In this document: positions 18,147 through 29,300 of the stretch, piece by piece
Layout of the letters: each line of letters begins with the position of its first letter
Position numbering within the stretch: position 1 is the first letter of the stretch
Source: DATLED01 sp963750255
GTDB lineage: Bacteria; Actinomycetota; Acidimicrobiia; Acidimicrobiales; CADCTF01
Reading direction: 5' to 3'
DNA length: 64,000 bases
NCBI GenBank assembly: GCA_963750255.1
Contig: CAVVPZ010000008.1
Coordinates: 124,001 to 188,000, forward strand
Translations under genes and position numbers: made by a program
Notes under the pieces: generated by a model
Seen by the model: only the letters and a program-made list of their open reading frames with translations
Told to the model about the DNA's origin: nothing
Databases searched by the model: none

Positions 18147-19160
18147 GTGGCCACGACCCGCAGCCGTACCTCCCGCTCCCGCCGTGACGACAGCGGCATG
18201 TCGGCACAGGAGTTCAAGAGGAACTTCGACCTGATGGCCGAAAACATCGAGTCGGTGATCAAGGGCAAGTCCGATGTCGTTCGCCTCGCACTCGTGGCCA
18301 TCATGTGTGAGGGGCACGTGCTCTTCGAGGACCTGCCCGGCACCGGCAAGTCGATGCTCGCTCGGGCCATCGCCCAGTCGATGAACGCCAAAGACAGTCG
18401 GGTGCAGTGCACCCCCGACATGCTCCCGGGCGACATCACCGGTTCGTCGATCCTCGACCAGAAGAAGGGCGAGTTCGAGTTCCGCCCCGGTCCCGTGTTC
18501 GCCAACATCCTCCTGGCCGACGAGATCAACCGGGCCACCCCCAAGACCCAGTCGTCGCTGCTCGAGGCCATGGCCGAGCGCCGAGTGTCGGCCGACGGCA
18601 CCACCTACGACCTCCCCCGCCCCTTCTTCGTGCTTGCCACGCAGAACCCCGTCGAGCAAGCCGGCACGTTCCCCCTGCCCGAGGCGCAGCTCGACCGGTT
18701 CCTCTTCAAGCTCTCGATGGGCTACATGAGCCGCGAGTCCGAGCTCGAGGTCATGTTCGACAACTCGATCAACCTCTCGATCGACGACCTCGGTCCGGTC
18801 ATCGAGCCCGAGACGGTGACGGCGATGATCCGCTACGCGTCGACCATCGAGGTGTCGAACGAGGTCGGTCTCTACATCGTCGACCTTGTCCACGCCACCC
18901 GCAGCGACCCGGCCGTCGCCGTCGGCGGCAGCCCTCGCGCCTCGATCGCCCTCCTCAAGGCCAGCCGGGTGCTGGCAGCTAGCGACGGTCGCGAGTTCGT
19001 CTACCCCGACGACGTCCGGGCCGTGATGCCGTCGGTCTTGGCCCACCGAGTCATCCTCAATCCCGACGCGCTCCTCCGGGGCGAGTCGGACAAGGCCGTG
19101 CTCGAGCGTGTCGCCGCGCAGGTGAAGCCGCCCGTGTCGGCCCACGGTCGCGGGGAGTAG
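18147..19160 (+). CDS. moxR: MoxR-family AAA+ ATPase
   Basis: A 337-residue MoxR ATPase: Walker A DLPGTGKSMLA, Walker B LLADEINRA, sensor 1 LATQNPVEQAGTFPLPEAQLDRF and the C-terminal lid region. MoxR proteins are chaperone-like ATPases that usually work with DUF58 and VWA proteins on maturation of enzymes or membrane complexes (known for the family). The GTG start at 18147 gives MATTRSRTSRSRRDD. It heads the long plus-strand run, with the DUF58 gene starting seven bases after its stop, so the classic moxR-DUF58-transglutaminase trio is present. Confidence 0.92.
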   Translation: MATTRSRTSRSRRDDSGMSAQEFKRNFDLMAENIESVIKGKSDVVRLALVAIMCEGHVLFEDLPGTGKSMLARAIAQSMNAKDSRVQCTPDMLPGDITGSSILDQKKGEFEFRPGPVFANILLADEINRATPKTQSSLLEAMAERRVSADGTTYDLPRPFFVLATQNPVEQAGTFPLPEAQLDRFLFKLSMGYMSRESELEVMFDNSINLSIDDLGPVIEPETVTAMIRYASTIEVSNEVGLYIVDLVHATRSDPAVAVGGSPRASIALLKASRVLAASDGREFVYPDDVRAVMPSVLAHRVILNPDALLRGESDKAVLERVAAQVKPPVSAHGRGE

Positions 19161-19167
19161 ACGCCGC

Positions 19168-20501
19168 GTGACCGCTCCGCGGGTGCCGGCCAAACGCGCG
19201 GGCGCACCTTCGTTCCCCGTCCGATCCGGGAACGCCTCGACCGATTCAGTGACGCGGCCGGCCCCAAAGCCGTCGCGCGCCCGCCTGGCGCGGTGGAGAC
19301 GCACCCTCGGCATCACGCTCTACGGGGCGATCGCGTTCGTCGGCTTCATCGGGCTGTGGGTGATGGCCCGCGTCGTGGCCGGGAAGTCGATGTACGTGTT
19401 CGCGTACGGGCTCCTGCTCTTGCTCGTCCTGTCGTTCTTCATCTCGCCCAAACTCCGCCTGACCGGCGAGCGGGCGGGTTTGTTCCCCCGGGCCACGCAG
19501 GGCGACCGGCTCGAGGTGAATCTCAAGCTGGTGGCCAAGCGCCGGGCCAGCACGTTCATCCTCGAAGAACGGGTGCCCGACCGGCTGGGGAGCACCGTCA
19601 AGGTACCGATCACTCGGCTCCCGTCGGGCCAGGAGATCGAGCACTCCTATTCGATCCGCTGCACCCGGCGCGGGGTCTACCAGGTGGGCCCGTTGGTGGC
19701 CGTAGCCAGCGACCCGCTCGGCCTGCGCCGAGCGCGAGACGGTGGTGGCCGAACCGTTCGAACTGCTCGTCCACCCCAAGGTCGAGCTCGTCTCTGACCG
19801 GCCCCTCACCCGGGCGTTCGAAGACCCGCCGATGCGCCCGCCGGTGTCCAAGCCGTGGCCGTCCGGCCTCGAGTTCTACGGTATGCGCGAGTACGTGCCC
19901 GGTGACGACCTGCGCCGCATCGTGTGGCGGGCCTCGGCCCGCACCGGCAAGATCATGGTCCGCGAGGCCGAGCAGGGCATCACCGACCGCATCACGATCA
20001 TTCTCGACACCGACCGCGGCAGCCACAGCCGCGATGGCGAGGGTCTGTCCGAGAGTTTCGAGATGGGCATCCGCGCCGCCGCCAGTCTCGGGGTGCGCCA
20101 CCTGCGCGAGGGCTATCAGGTCAAGGTCGAGACCAACGCCGGCCCCCTCACCCGCACCCTCCAGGGCGCCGACAAGCAGTTGCTCCTCCTCGACGGTCTG
20201 GCCCGGCTCGACATGGGCCGCGAGCCCCTCGAGTCCGTCATCCGGCGTCTGCTCTCGACTGGACAACGCGACGCCCACAACATTCTGATCACGCCCGCGG
20301 CTCGGCGCCGCCGAAGCGGCCCGGCTCCAACTGCTGTTGAAGACCGGGGTGTCGATCCTCGTGGTGGCGTTGCTCTGGGACGAGGAGAACGCCGACACCG
20401 TTGGCATCGCCGCCTCGCTCGGCTGCAGCGCCGTGTCGGTGCGCCCGGGCCAGGACCTTGCCTCGGCGCTGTTCTCCGAGATCGGAGCCGGCGCCCGATG
20501 A
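19168..20501 (+). CDS. DUF58 domain membrane protein, two frameshifts
   Basis: After correction, about 444 residues. The N-terminus has two hydrophobic spans (LYGAIAFVGFIGLWVMA and YGLLLLLVLSFFIS). A beta-rich region with SIRCTRRGVYQVGPL follows, then the DUF58 core GLEFYGMREYVPGDDLRRIVWRASART and a VWA-like end (VSILVVALLWDEENADT). DUF58 proteins are partners of MoxR ATPases. Extra single bases near 19729 and 20295 break the frame; the corrected joins read DPLGLRERETVVAEPF and ILITPRLGAAEAARLQ. The TGA overlaps the next ATG, so the three trio genes are coupled. Both shifts look like assembly errors because the coding signal is otherwise unbroken. Confidence 0.82.
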
Positions 20502-22846
20502 CGGCCACCAAAGACCCCCGCAGCGACCTCACCTCCCTCGAGTCCGACGTCCTCGAGAACCTTTCGGAGGAGAGCGGCCACGTCGAGGACGACATCGAGG
20601 CGGCGGCCAACGTCGAGGTCGTCGAAGAGATCGAGCAGCCGCTCCTGCGCACCGCCGTCGCCGTCGCGCTGCCCACGCTCGCCGCCGCCGTCCTCGTCGG
20701 TGGCATCTTCACCGGCTTCGGTGCCCGCGTCTACGCCGCCGTCGCCGGGCTGCTCGGGGTCGGTCTCGCCCTCGCCGTCAGCCGAATCCGCCGGGCTCTG
20801 CTGGCCAATGCCGCCATCGTGGGCGGCGTCTTTCTCATCGGTCTGCTCATGGTGTTGCCCAGCGGCTTCGAAAACATCACCTCACTGCGGGCCGTGGTGG
20901 CGCGGGCCATCAGCGACGGCAACGTCACCGCGGCCACCCGTTCCGTTCTCCCCGGATGGCAGGCCTTGCTCGGCTGGCTGCTCGGTGTCGTGGGCTTCGG
21001 CGCCACGTGGACGGCGACGACCCTGAAGAAGCCGGCTCTCGGTCTGCTCCTGCCCCTGCCGGTCGCCGCCATCGCCGCCATCTCCGTGCCCGACGAGGCC
21101 CAGATCCCGAGCGGCATCGTCGCCTTCGTGCTCTTCGTCGTCGGCCTCGGCCTGCTGTCGGCCGCTGCGCAGGCCGCCGGCGACGACGAGCAGCGTCCGC
21201 CCCTCGCCTACGAGTTGCGTCGAGCAGTGCGTTCGTTGCCCCTGATCGCCGCCGTGGTTGGACTGCTGATCTTCGGCTCGCAGAGCAACCTGCTCTTTCC
21301 TGAGACCCTCATCGACCCAGCGGAAACGCCCCAAAAGCCCAAGACCACGCCGATCTCCGAGGTGGAGGACCGACCCCTCTTCGACGTGAAATCCACCATC
21401 TCGGGCCCGTGGCGCATCGGCAACCTCGACGTGTACGACGGCAAGGACTGGCGCTTGCCGCCGTTCAACGCCAGCAAGATCGACGACGTCCCCCGCAACG
21501 GCGTGGTCGACCCACAGCTGACGCCGGGTGTGCGGGCCGAGTACACGATCCGGGGCCTCAACGGCACCGTGCTCCCGGGGCTGCCCAACACCGTGGGCAT
21601 CGTGGCCGAGGGCCCCCGGCTGGCCTTCGACGGCCGCTCGGGTGCGATCAGGCTGGCCAGGGGCAGATCAACCCCGGCCTCAAGTACACGGTGGCGGCGG
21701 CCAAGCTGCCGGCGGTCACCGACCTCCAGACGTCGACTGCGCCATTGCCCAGTGGGTTCGACTCCAAGACGTACCTGTCGATCCCGAATCCGCCGCCCGC
21801 CGTCGTCAGCCTGCTGTCGCAGGCCTCGACGCTGCCGTCGCAGTGGGACAAGTTCGACTTCCTCCGCAACAAGGTGCTCGACACGGTGGTGGCCACCGGC
21901 ACGGGCGTCCCCGTCAGCGTCACACCCGAGCGGGTGCAGGACATGTTGGCCGGATCAAAGGAGGGCTCGCCGTTCGAGATCGTCGCCGCCCAGGCCATGC
22001 TCGCCCGCTGGGCCGGCGTGCCCTCCCGCATCGGCTACGGCTTCGACGGCGGCGAGTTGATCGACGACGTGCTCCAGATTCGGCCCAAGCACGGCGCCAC
22101 CTTCGTCGAGGTCTACTTCCCCGGCTACAAGTGGCTGCCGGTCATCGGCATGCCCCGCCAGGCCAAACCGACCGTGGGCTCGGATCCGGGCACGCAGAAG
22201 GTCGACCCCAACGTGTTGCCCAGCGACGAAGTGGCCGTCGAGCTCTTCCTGCCGATCGTCACCCAGCCCGACAGCATCCTGGCCGCGCAGATCCTGCGGA
22301 CGCTGTTGATCGCCACGCCGATCGCATTGGTGCTGTTGTTGATCTACGTGATGGAGCCCGGCGCTGCGGAAGTTCCGGCGCCGGTCGCGGCGACGCGACG
22401 TCGCGTTGGAGCTGGGGCCGCGGGCGCGGGTGGCGCTGGCCTACAGCGAGTTCCGCGACTACGCCACCGACTTCGGGTTCTCGTATCCGTCGGACACGCC
22501 GCTCATGTTGCTCGAGCGGTTCCTGCCCGACGCCGAGCACACGGAGTTGGCCTGGCTCACCACCCGTGTGCTCTGGGGCGACCTCCAGCGCGAGGTCGAT
22601 TCGTCGCACGCCATCGCCTCAGAGGAGCTTTCGCGCACTCTTCGCCGCCGCCTCGCCGCCGCGCAACCGGCGACGGTGCGTGCCGTAGCCTTTGTTTCGC
22701 GCCTCTCCCTCCGATCGCCGTACGCGCCCGACCTCAACGCGCAACTCGAGGGTGACGAGCCGACGGCGGGCGATCAACCGAAGTCCTCTTCCCGTCGATT
22801 CTCGAAGAAGAAGGGAGCGACCCGTGTCGCTGTCGCCCCGTCGTAG
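20498..22846 (+). CDS. Transglutaminase-like membrane protein (TgpA/DUF3488-type) lacking the catalytic triad, two frameshifts
   Basis: About 782 residues after correction. The N-terminal half has a cluster of hydrophobic helices, then an exported region with the transglutaminase-like core around AQAMLARWAGVPSRIGYGF, a C-terminal span (LRTLLIATPIALVLLLIYVM) and a cytoplasmic DUF4129-like tail. In active members the motif is GYC..FA...RaaGIPaR, then HAWVEVY, then a Pro-Val-Asp near Trp. Here the Cys position reads SPFEIVA, the His position reads GATFVEVY and the Asp position reads LPVIGMP, so all three are replaced. I infer a binding or scaffold role. Frameshifts lie near 21657 and 22363, outside the core. 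Confidence 0.75.
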
Positions 22847-23927
22847 AACGCTCGCCCTCACCGCCGGACTCCTCGCGGTGAGCACCGCCGGCTGTGTGCA
22901 GCCCGGCCCGCCAGGCGTCGCCATCAACAAGCTTTCGGCCGACATCGTGTTCGGGGTCAAAGAGGTCGTGGCCACCCCGCAGGTCGCGCCGCCCAACCTG
23001 GCGTCGACCCCGGCTGCGGTCGTGATCCCCCAGATCGAACAGCAGACCCAGGATGAGGAGAAGGTCCTTCCGATCCCGAAGTCGTCGCCGCTCGTCCGGC
23101 CGTCGGTGGCCGCGACCAAGTCCGACTGTCCCGCCGCCGCCCTCACGGCGTTCCCGGCCAAGACGGCTGACGTGGTGATCCAGGGAACCCCGAAGGAAGG
23201 GCTCTACCGGTTCAAGCGCCATGTCGAGATCCGCGACCCCGACGGCGCCGTCCGCACCACCGACGGGTACGAGCAGCGGGCTGTCCGGCGTGTGGTGCCG
23301 AACCCGGCCAAGGCCTACGAGTTCAGCTACCAGGTGCTCCAGCCCAGCTACGTGTCGCCCACCTTCACGGTGACGTCGTTCCGGGTCAACTCCAACCCGA
23401 CGGTCGTCACGACGGTCAACCGGCCGCCGCAGACGATCGGCACCGACCCGCTCACGACTCCGGGTGTCGACCAACAGATCACCCCGCCCCAGGACGAGCC
23501 CGGGATCTTCGTCGACTCGATCCGCACCGAGGATGCCAACGGCAAGGAGGTCTCGACCTTCGCCCCCGCCCCGCCGATCAAGTACCTCCCGCTCGACGAG
23601 GGCATCCTCCGCGCCGGTCAGACCTTCGACGAGGTCGGCATCAGCACCCGGTCGCTCGGCGTGCTCCGTCACACGGGCTCGGTGGTCCGCAAGGTCAGGG
23701 TCGACGCGTGCGGAGAGGTCGTGGAGGGATGGCAGGTCCAGGCGACGCAGACGTCGAGTGATTCTGCTTCCTCGCCCCGCTCGTACTTCTACAACATCGC
23801 CACCCAGTACGGCGGCCTCTTCATCGCCGAGAACAGCGTGCAGACGCTGGCCGACGGTACCGTCGTCACCATCGACCTGTCGCTCGCCGCCCTCGACCCC
23901 CAGCCCCTCCCGCAGGCGCTCCAGTAA
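22824..23927 (+). CDS. Lipoprotein of unknown function
   Basis: A 367-residue lipoprotein. The GTG at 22824 is preceded by AAGGGAG and lies inside the end of the transglutaminase-like gene. The signal peptide RRRTLALTAGLLAVSTAGC ends in a lipobox (STAGC). The mature part is beta-rich and opens with a long Pro/Val-rich stretch. A conserved-looking core VEIRDPDGAVRTTDGYEQRAVRR and VVRKVRVDACGEVVEGWQVQA may form the domain. I recognise no family. It sits immediately before livH (one base after its stop), so it could be an accessory subunit of the transporter at the outer membrane face. Confidence 0.7.
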   Translation: MSLSPRRRTLALTAGLLAVSTAGCVQPGPPGVAINKLSADIVFGVKEVVATPQVAPPNLASTPAAVVIPQIEQQTQDEEKVLPIPKSSPLVRPSVAATKSDCPAAALTAFPAKTADVVIQGTPKEGLYRFKRHVEIRDPDGAVRTTDGYEQRAVRRVVPNPAKAYEFSYQVLQPSYVSPTFTVTSFRVNSNPTVVTTVNRPPQTIGTDPLTTPGVDQQITPPQDEPGIFVDSIRTEDANGKEVSTFAPAPPIKYLPLDEGILRAGQTFDEVGISTRSLGVLRHTGSVVRKVRVDACGEVVEGWQVQATQTSSDSASSPRSYFYNIATQYGGLFIAENSVQTLADGTVVTIDLSLAALDPQPLPQALQ

Positions 23928-24994
23928 ATGGCCAGTCTCCCCGCCCCGCTCCAGAACCGGCGCGTCCGCGCTGCGTTGCTCTCCGGCGGTCTGTTCGGTC
24001 TCCTGTTGCTCTTCACGCAGGTGCTCCTGCCCGGTGACGCCGGTCCGGCGCGGGGCACGCCTTTCGCCATCCTCTTCACGGGGATCGTCAACGGCATGGC
24101 CCTCTCGCTCACGGCGGCGGGCATCGTCGTCGTGTACCGCACGATCCGCATCATCAACTTCGCCCAGGCCGCGCTCGGGGTCTTCGGCGCCTACTTCTGC
24201 TTCGAGCTCGTTCGCTGGACGGCGGTGCCCTTTCCGTTGGCGCTGATCGCCGGCATCGCCCTCGGCGCGCTGGTCGGCGTGGCCTTCGACCTCATCTTCG
24301 GCCGTCGGTTCTTCAACGCTCCCGCATCGTCTTCACGGTGTTGACCATCACGGCAACCACGGTGGCCGCCATCACCATCGGCACGCTCGCCGCCCGCCTC
24401 CGATTTCCCCAACACCTCCGAACGATCCATCGAAGACATCTTCGGGACCCGCTCGCTCCGACCGTTCCTTCCCTTCGCCGGTTTCGAGTTCCGCGTCGGC
24501 GGGCTGCGCATCGACTTCGGGTTCCCCGAGGTCTTCACCATCGAGTTGGCCATCATCGCCCTCGTCCTCGTCGGGCTGTTCTTCCGCTACACCAAGGTCG
24601 GCGTGGCCGTCCGTGCCCTGTCGGAGAACGCCGACCGCGCCGCCCTCCTCGGCATCAGCGTGGGTACGGTCTCGACCGTCATCTGGGCGCTGTCGGGCGC
24701 CCTGTCGGCCACCGGGGGCATCATGCTCGGCACGCTCACTGTGCCCGGCGCCGTCATCGGTCTCGGCAGCTCTGCGCTGTCCTTGTTCGGTCCGCTGGCC
24801 GCGGCGGTGATCGCGCGGATGCGGAGCATCCCGGTGGCCGCTGCCGCCATGGTCTGGTTGGCCGTGCTGGCCACGGCGTTCCAGTACAGCTACCCCGACC
24901 TCGCCGGACTGGTCACCGCGCTGTATCTCGCCGTCATCACCGTCGGCCTGTTGGTCCAGCGCGGCGCGGCGGCCGGTCCGAGGAGTCGGGTGGC
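23928..24994 (+). CDS. livH: Branched-chain amino acid-type ABC permease LivH, frameshifted, probably continuous with LivM
   Basis: LivH-family permease with the diagnostic MALSLTAAGIVVVYRTIRIINFAQAALGVFGAYF near the N-terminus, then TKVGVAVRALSENADRAALLGISVGTVSTVIWALSGALSATGG. Frame breaks near 24319 and 24401 are bridged by NASRIVFTVLTITATTVAAI and RLDFPNTSERSIEDIFG. No stop appears in any frame between the last LivH helix and the LivM N-terminus. In the LivM frame the junction reads RSEESGGVSWEAVEE. So either one more base is missing near 24970 and LivH and LivM are one polypeptide, or a stop has been lost. Function: one half of the membrane channel. Confidence 0.8.
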
Positions 24995-26380
24995 GTGTCC
25001 TGGGAGGCGGTCGAGGAGACACGGCCCACTCCCAAAGAACTGGCCGGTGTCCCGACCGTGCGCTTCGGGCGCATCGGTCTCATCGCCTTCGGCGTCGGGC
25101 TGGTGCTGATCTGGCCCTTCGTCGTGAGCCAGTACCTCGTCGAACTCGGGTCGGGCATCGCACTCCAGACGATCATCTTCCTGTCCCTGGTCGTGCTCAC
25201 GGGTTGGGCGGGCCAGATCAGCCTGGCCCAGTACGGCTTCGCCGCCGTCGGCGGTGTCGTGGCCGCCGCGCTCACGGCGAAGGTGGGCGTGCCCTTCTGG
25301 TTCGCGGTGCCGATCGCCACCGCGTTCACGGGGCTGTTCGCGGCGGTGGTAGGCATCCCGGCATTGCGGATCAAGGGACTCTTCCTGGCCGTGCCGACAC
25401 TGGCGCTCGCATTCACGATCCAGTTCGTGCTGTTCGAAGATCGCTACTTCGGATGGCTGTTGCCGAAGACCGGCGTCGACCGCCCCTCACTATTCCTGTT
25501 GGACTTCGAGGACAACCGCAGCATGTACTACCTCTGCGTTGCGTGCCTCGTGCTCGCCGTCTTCGTCGTCAGCAACCTCCGCCGATCGCGCTTCGGACGC
25601 ATCCTCATCGCGCTTCGGGAGAACGAGGCCAACGTCCAGTCGTTCGGTGTCTCCGCCCTGCGCATGAAGATCGTCGCCTTCGCCGTGTCGGGAGCCATCG
25701 CCGGCTTCGCCGGCGCCGTCTTCGTGCACCAACAGCGCGGTATCTCGGCCGGGTCATTCGGCGGCCAGGCCAGCCTCGACGCCTTCGTGTTCACCGTCTT
25801 CGGCGGCATCGCCTCGCCGCTCGGCGCCATCCTCGGGTCGCTCTTCAGCCGGGTCCTCAACCAGTTCTCCGGCGGCAACGACGTGCTTGGGCTGTTGGTC
25901 GGGGCGCTGCAGAACGGCGGCGGAACGATGGTGTTGATGTTCATCGCGCCCGGCGGGTTGGTATCGCTGCTCGTGAAACTCCGCGACAGCGTGTTGCGGA
26001 TCATCGCCCAGCGCCGCCAGATCGTCGTGCCCAGTCTCTTTGCCGACTACGACCCCGAGGCCCTCGAGCGGCGACTCGTGCCGCTGGGCGAGAACATCAG
26101 CGGGAGCGGACTCGCCGCGCTCGGCGCCGGGAGCACGTACCGGCTCGAATCCGAACTCTACGGAGAAGACGGGTTGTTGCACGGCGAATCGACCGCTACG
26201 CCGACGCCGGCATACGGCGCCATCGGCGCGGCCGCCGAGGCGTTCGCCGATGCCGGCGACTTGACCCAGGAGATCGCCGGTATCGACGCCCTACCCGGGG
26301 CCGGCCACCAAGGGTCGGGATCCGACCTCGACGATGACACCGTGACTCTCGCGGCCGCGGGTGGAAGGGCTGACCGATGA
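24995..26380 (+). CDS. livM: Branched-chain amino acid-type ABC permease LivM with long C-terminal tail
   Basis: LivM-family permease of about 461 residues counted from the GTG at 24995. The signature region LTGWAGQISLAQYGFAAVGG and the cytoplasmic-loop ALRENEANVQSFGVSALRMKIVAFAVSGAIAGFAGA are clear, as is FVFTVFGGIASPLGAILGS. About 120 extra hydrophilic residues follow the last helix (from roughly QRRQIVVPSLFADYDPEALE), absent from ordinary LivM (about 330-420 aa). They could contact the fused ATPase protein. The stop overlaps the next ATG (ATGA). The start may be artificial if LivH and LivM are fused. Confidence 0.85.
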   Translation: MSWEAVEETRPTPKELAGVPTVRFGRIGLIAFGVGLVLIWPFVVSQYLVELGSGIALQTIIFLSLVVLTGWAGQISLAQYGFAAVGGVVAAALTAKVGVPFWFAVPIATAFTGLFAAVVGIPALRIKGLFLAVPTLALAFTIQFVLFEDRYFGWLLPKTGVDRPSLFLLDFEDNRSMYYLCVACLVLAVFVVSNLRRSRFGRILIALRENEANVQSFGVSALRMKIVAFAVSGAIAGFAGAVFVHQQRGISAGSFGGQASLDAFVFTVFGGIASPLGAILGSLFSRVLNQFSGGNDVLGLLVGALQNGGGTMVLMFIAPGGLVSLLVKLRDSVLRIIAQRRQIVVPSLFADYDPEALERRLVPLGENISGSGLAALGAGSTYRLESELYGEDGLLHGESTATPTPAYGAIGAAAEAFADAGDLTQEIAGIDALPGAGHQGSGSDLDDDTVTLAAAGGRADR

Positions 26381-29300
26381 AGACCGCCGACGACCTCGGG
26401 TCGGAGCTGGCCACCACCGACGAGCGCTCGGCCCGCCCGGCCACCATTCCGGCGCCGGCGTTGCCGGCGCCGCCCCGGGGCGGCGGGGCTGCTCGCAAGA
26501 TCGGCTCCTCGGCCAAGTCGGGTTTCTTCACCACCCTCGAGCAGGCCCGCAACTGGCGCGAACTCCGCCGCACGCCGTACGGCCTCACGCCTGTCGCCGT
26601 GCTGGCCGGGGTCGGATTCTTCCAGGCCCTCGAGTCGTCGGCCTTCGGCGTGGCCGGGCCCGACATCGCCCGCGACCTCGACATCAACCTCCGCGGGATC
26701 ATCGGCATCAACCAGATGGTGGGTGTGATCACCACCTTCGTCGCCCTCTATGTGGCCTGGTACTTCGACCGCCGTCCCCGCGCCAAGTGGGTCGGCATCG
26801 GCACGATCATCTCGGGCATCGCCGGCGTGAGTCAGGCCAAAGCCGTGAACTTCGGTACGGTCACCGCGCCCCGCGTCGTCGACAATGTCTCGGAGTTGGC
26901 CAGCGGCGTCCCGATCTTCTCCCTCCTGGCCGACTACTACCCGCCCGAGGCCCGTGGGCGAGCCTTCGCCCTCCGGGGGCTGTCGCGGTCGTTCAGCACA
27001 TTGTTCGCGGGCATCACGGCCGGCGTCGCCGTCGAGTACCTCGGATGGCGGGTGAGCGGGTTCATGTTCGCCGTCCCCGTCATCATCATGGGCATCGTCG
27101 CCCTGGTGAAGCTGCGGGAGCCGGTGCGAGGATATTTCGAGCGTCAGGCCCTGGGACTGTCGGAGGAGCACGCGGCCCAGGCCGAAGAGCCGGTGTCGCT
27201 GGGCGAGGGTTTTCGGCGCGTGTTCGCCGTGCGGACCCTGCGCCGGTCGATCATCGCTGACGTGTGGACCAACGCCGGCTTCTCCATCTTCAGCCTGCTT
27301 TACCCGTTTTTCCTCGCCGATGAGTACGGCCTCGGCGCCCTCGAGCGGACGTTGGTCTTCACGCCGGCGCTGGTGTTCTCGCTCCTCGGCTACTACGTGG
27401 CCGGCGGCCTCATCGACTATTTCAGCATCAGGAAGCCAGGCAACGTCCTGCTCGTTTCCGCACTCTTTGGCGTCGTCCAAGCCTTTGGTCTGCTGCTCCT
27501 GGCCGTGAAGCCGCCGATCTGGCTCGCCATCGGCTTCCTCTGCATCTACTACCTCGGGAGCGCACTCACCGGTCCAACCGTCGGTGCGATCACCAGCCAA
27601 GTCATCCCGCCGTCGGTGCGCAGCCTCGGTGGTTCCATCAGCGGACTCACCGACCTGCCCGGCCTGATCTTCTTCCTGCCGCTCGCCGGTTCGCTGCAAG
27701 CCACGTTCGGCTACGAGGTGGCATTGTCGGTGGCGGTGCCCTTCATCATCGTCGGGGCGTTGATCAACGCGTCGGCGGCACCGTTCTTCGACATCGACCG
27801 ACGCAACGCAATCATCGCGTCGGCCGCCGACCAAGAAGCTCGCCAGGCCAAGGCCGAGGGCCGAGCCAAGCTGCTTGTCGCCCGCGACATCGACGTCGAG
27901 TACAACGGCGTGCAGGTGCTCTTCGGCGTCGACCTTGAGGTCGACGAGGGCGACATCATCGCCCTGCTCGGCACCAACGGTGCCGGCAAGTCGACGCTCC
28001 TGCGGGCCATCAGCGCCACGCAAGAGGCGTCGAACGGCGCCATCCTCTACGACGGCCGCGACATCACCCACATGCCGCCGCACGAGATCGCCGCCCGGGG
28101 CATCGTGCACATGCCCGGCGGACGCGGCGTGTTCCCGGGCTTGACCGTGCGGGAGAACCTGTTGCTCGGCAACTGGCTCACCGAGAGCGAGGACGAGGTC
28201 CGGACCCGCCTGACCGAGGTCTACGAGATCTTCCCCATCCTCAGCGAGCGTGGCACGTCGCTGGCCGCCGAACTTTCGGGTGGCGAGCAGCAACAGCTGT
28301 CGTTGGCCCAAGCCTTCTTGTGCAAGCCCAAGTTGCTCATGATCGACGAGCTGTCGCTCGGTTTGTCCCCCGCTGTCGTCGGCCAACTGCTCGAGATCGT
28401 GCGAGAGATCCACCGTCGAGGCGTGACGATCATCGTCGTGGAGCAGTCGGTCAATGTCGCGCTGTCACTGGCCGACAAGGCCGTGTTCATGGAGAAGGGC
28501 GAGGTTCGCTTCGTCGGCCGCACCGAGGAGCTGCTCAGCCGGCCCGACATCCTTCGCTCGGTGTACGTCAAGGGCAGCGGTGCCATCGGCTCGGGCGATA
28601 GCCAGGGCGTCGGATCGATCACGAGGGCCGACGAGCGTCGGGCCGGCGAGATCGAGACGGCGCGGGCCATTCTCGAGGTCGACGCGGTCACCAAGCGCTT
28701 CGGCGGCATCACCGCCATCAACGACCTGTCGTTCGAACTCCGCGAAGGCGAGATCCTCGGCATCATCGGCCCCAACGGTTCGGGCAAGACGACCCTGTTC
28801 GACATCATCAGCGGGTATCAGCAACCCGACCTCGGCCGCGTCCGCTTCGACGGGGTCGACATCACCGACACCCTGCCCGAAGCGAGGGCTCGCCAGAAGC
28901 TGATCCGACGCTTCCAAGACGCACGGATGTTCGGCTCGCTCACCGTCTACGAGACCGTGCTCGTGGCCCTCGAGCAGCGTCTCGAGATGAAGAGCACGTT
29001 CTTGTCGGCCTTCGGTGCTCCCCAGGCCCGACGGGCCGAGCGACGGGTTCGGCTGCGGGCCGACAAGTTGGTCGAACTGCTCGAGCTCGACGCCTTCCGG
29101 GACAAGTTCGTGCGAGAGCTCTCGACCGGTCTGCGCCGCATCGTCGACCTCGCCTGCGTGTTGGCCGCCGAGCCCCGGGTCCTTCTCCTCGACGAGCCGT
29201 CGTCTGGCATCGCCCAGGCCGAGGCCGAGAGCCTCGGTCCCCTGCTGCAAGCGGGTGCGCTTCGAGACCGGCTGCTCGATGTTGCTCATCGAGCACGACA

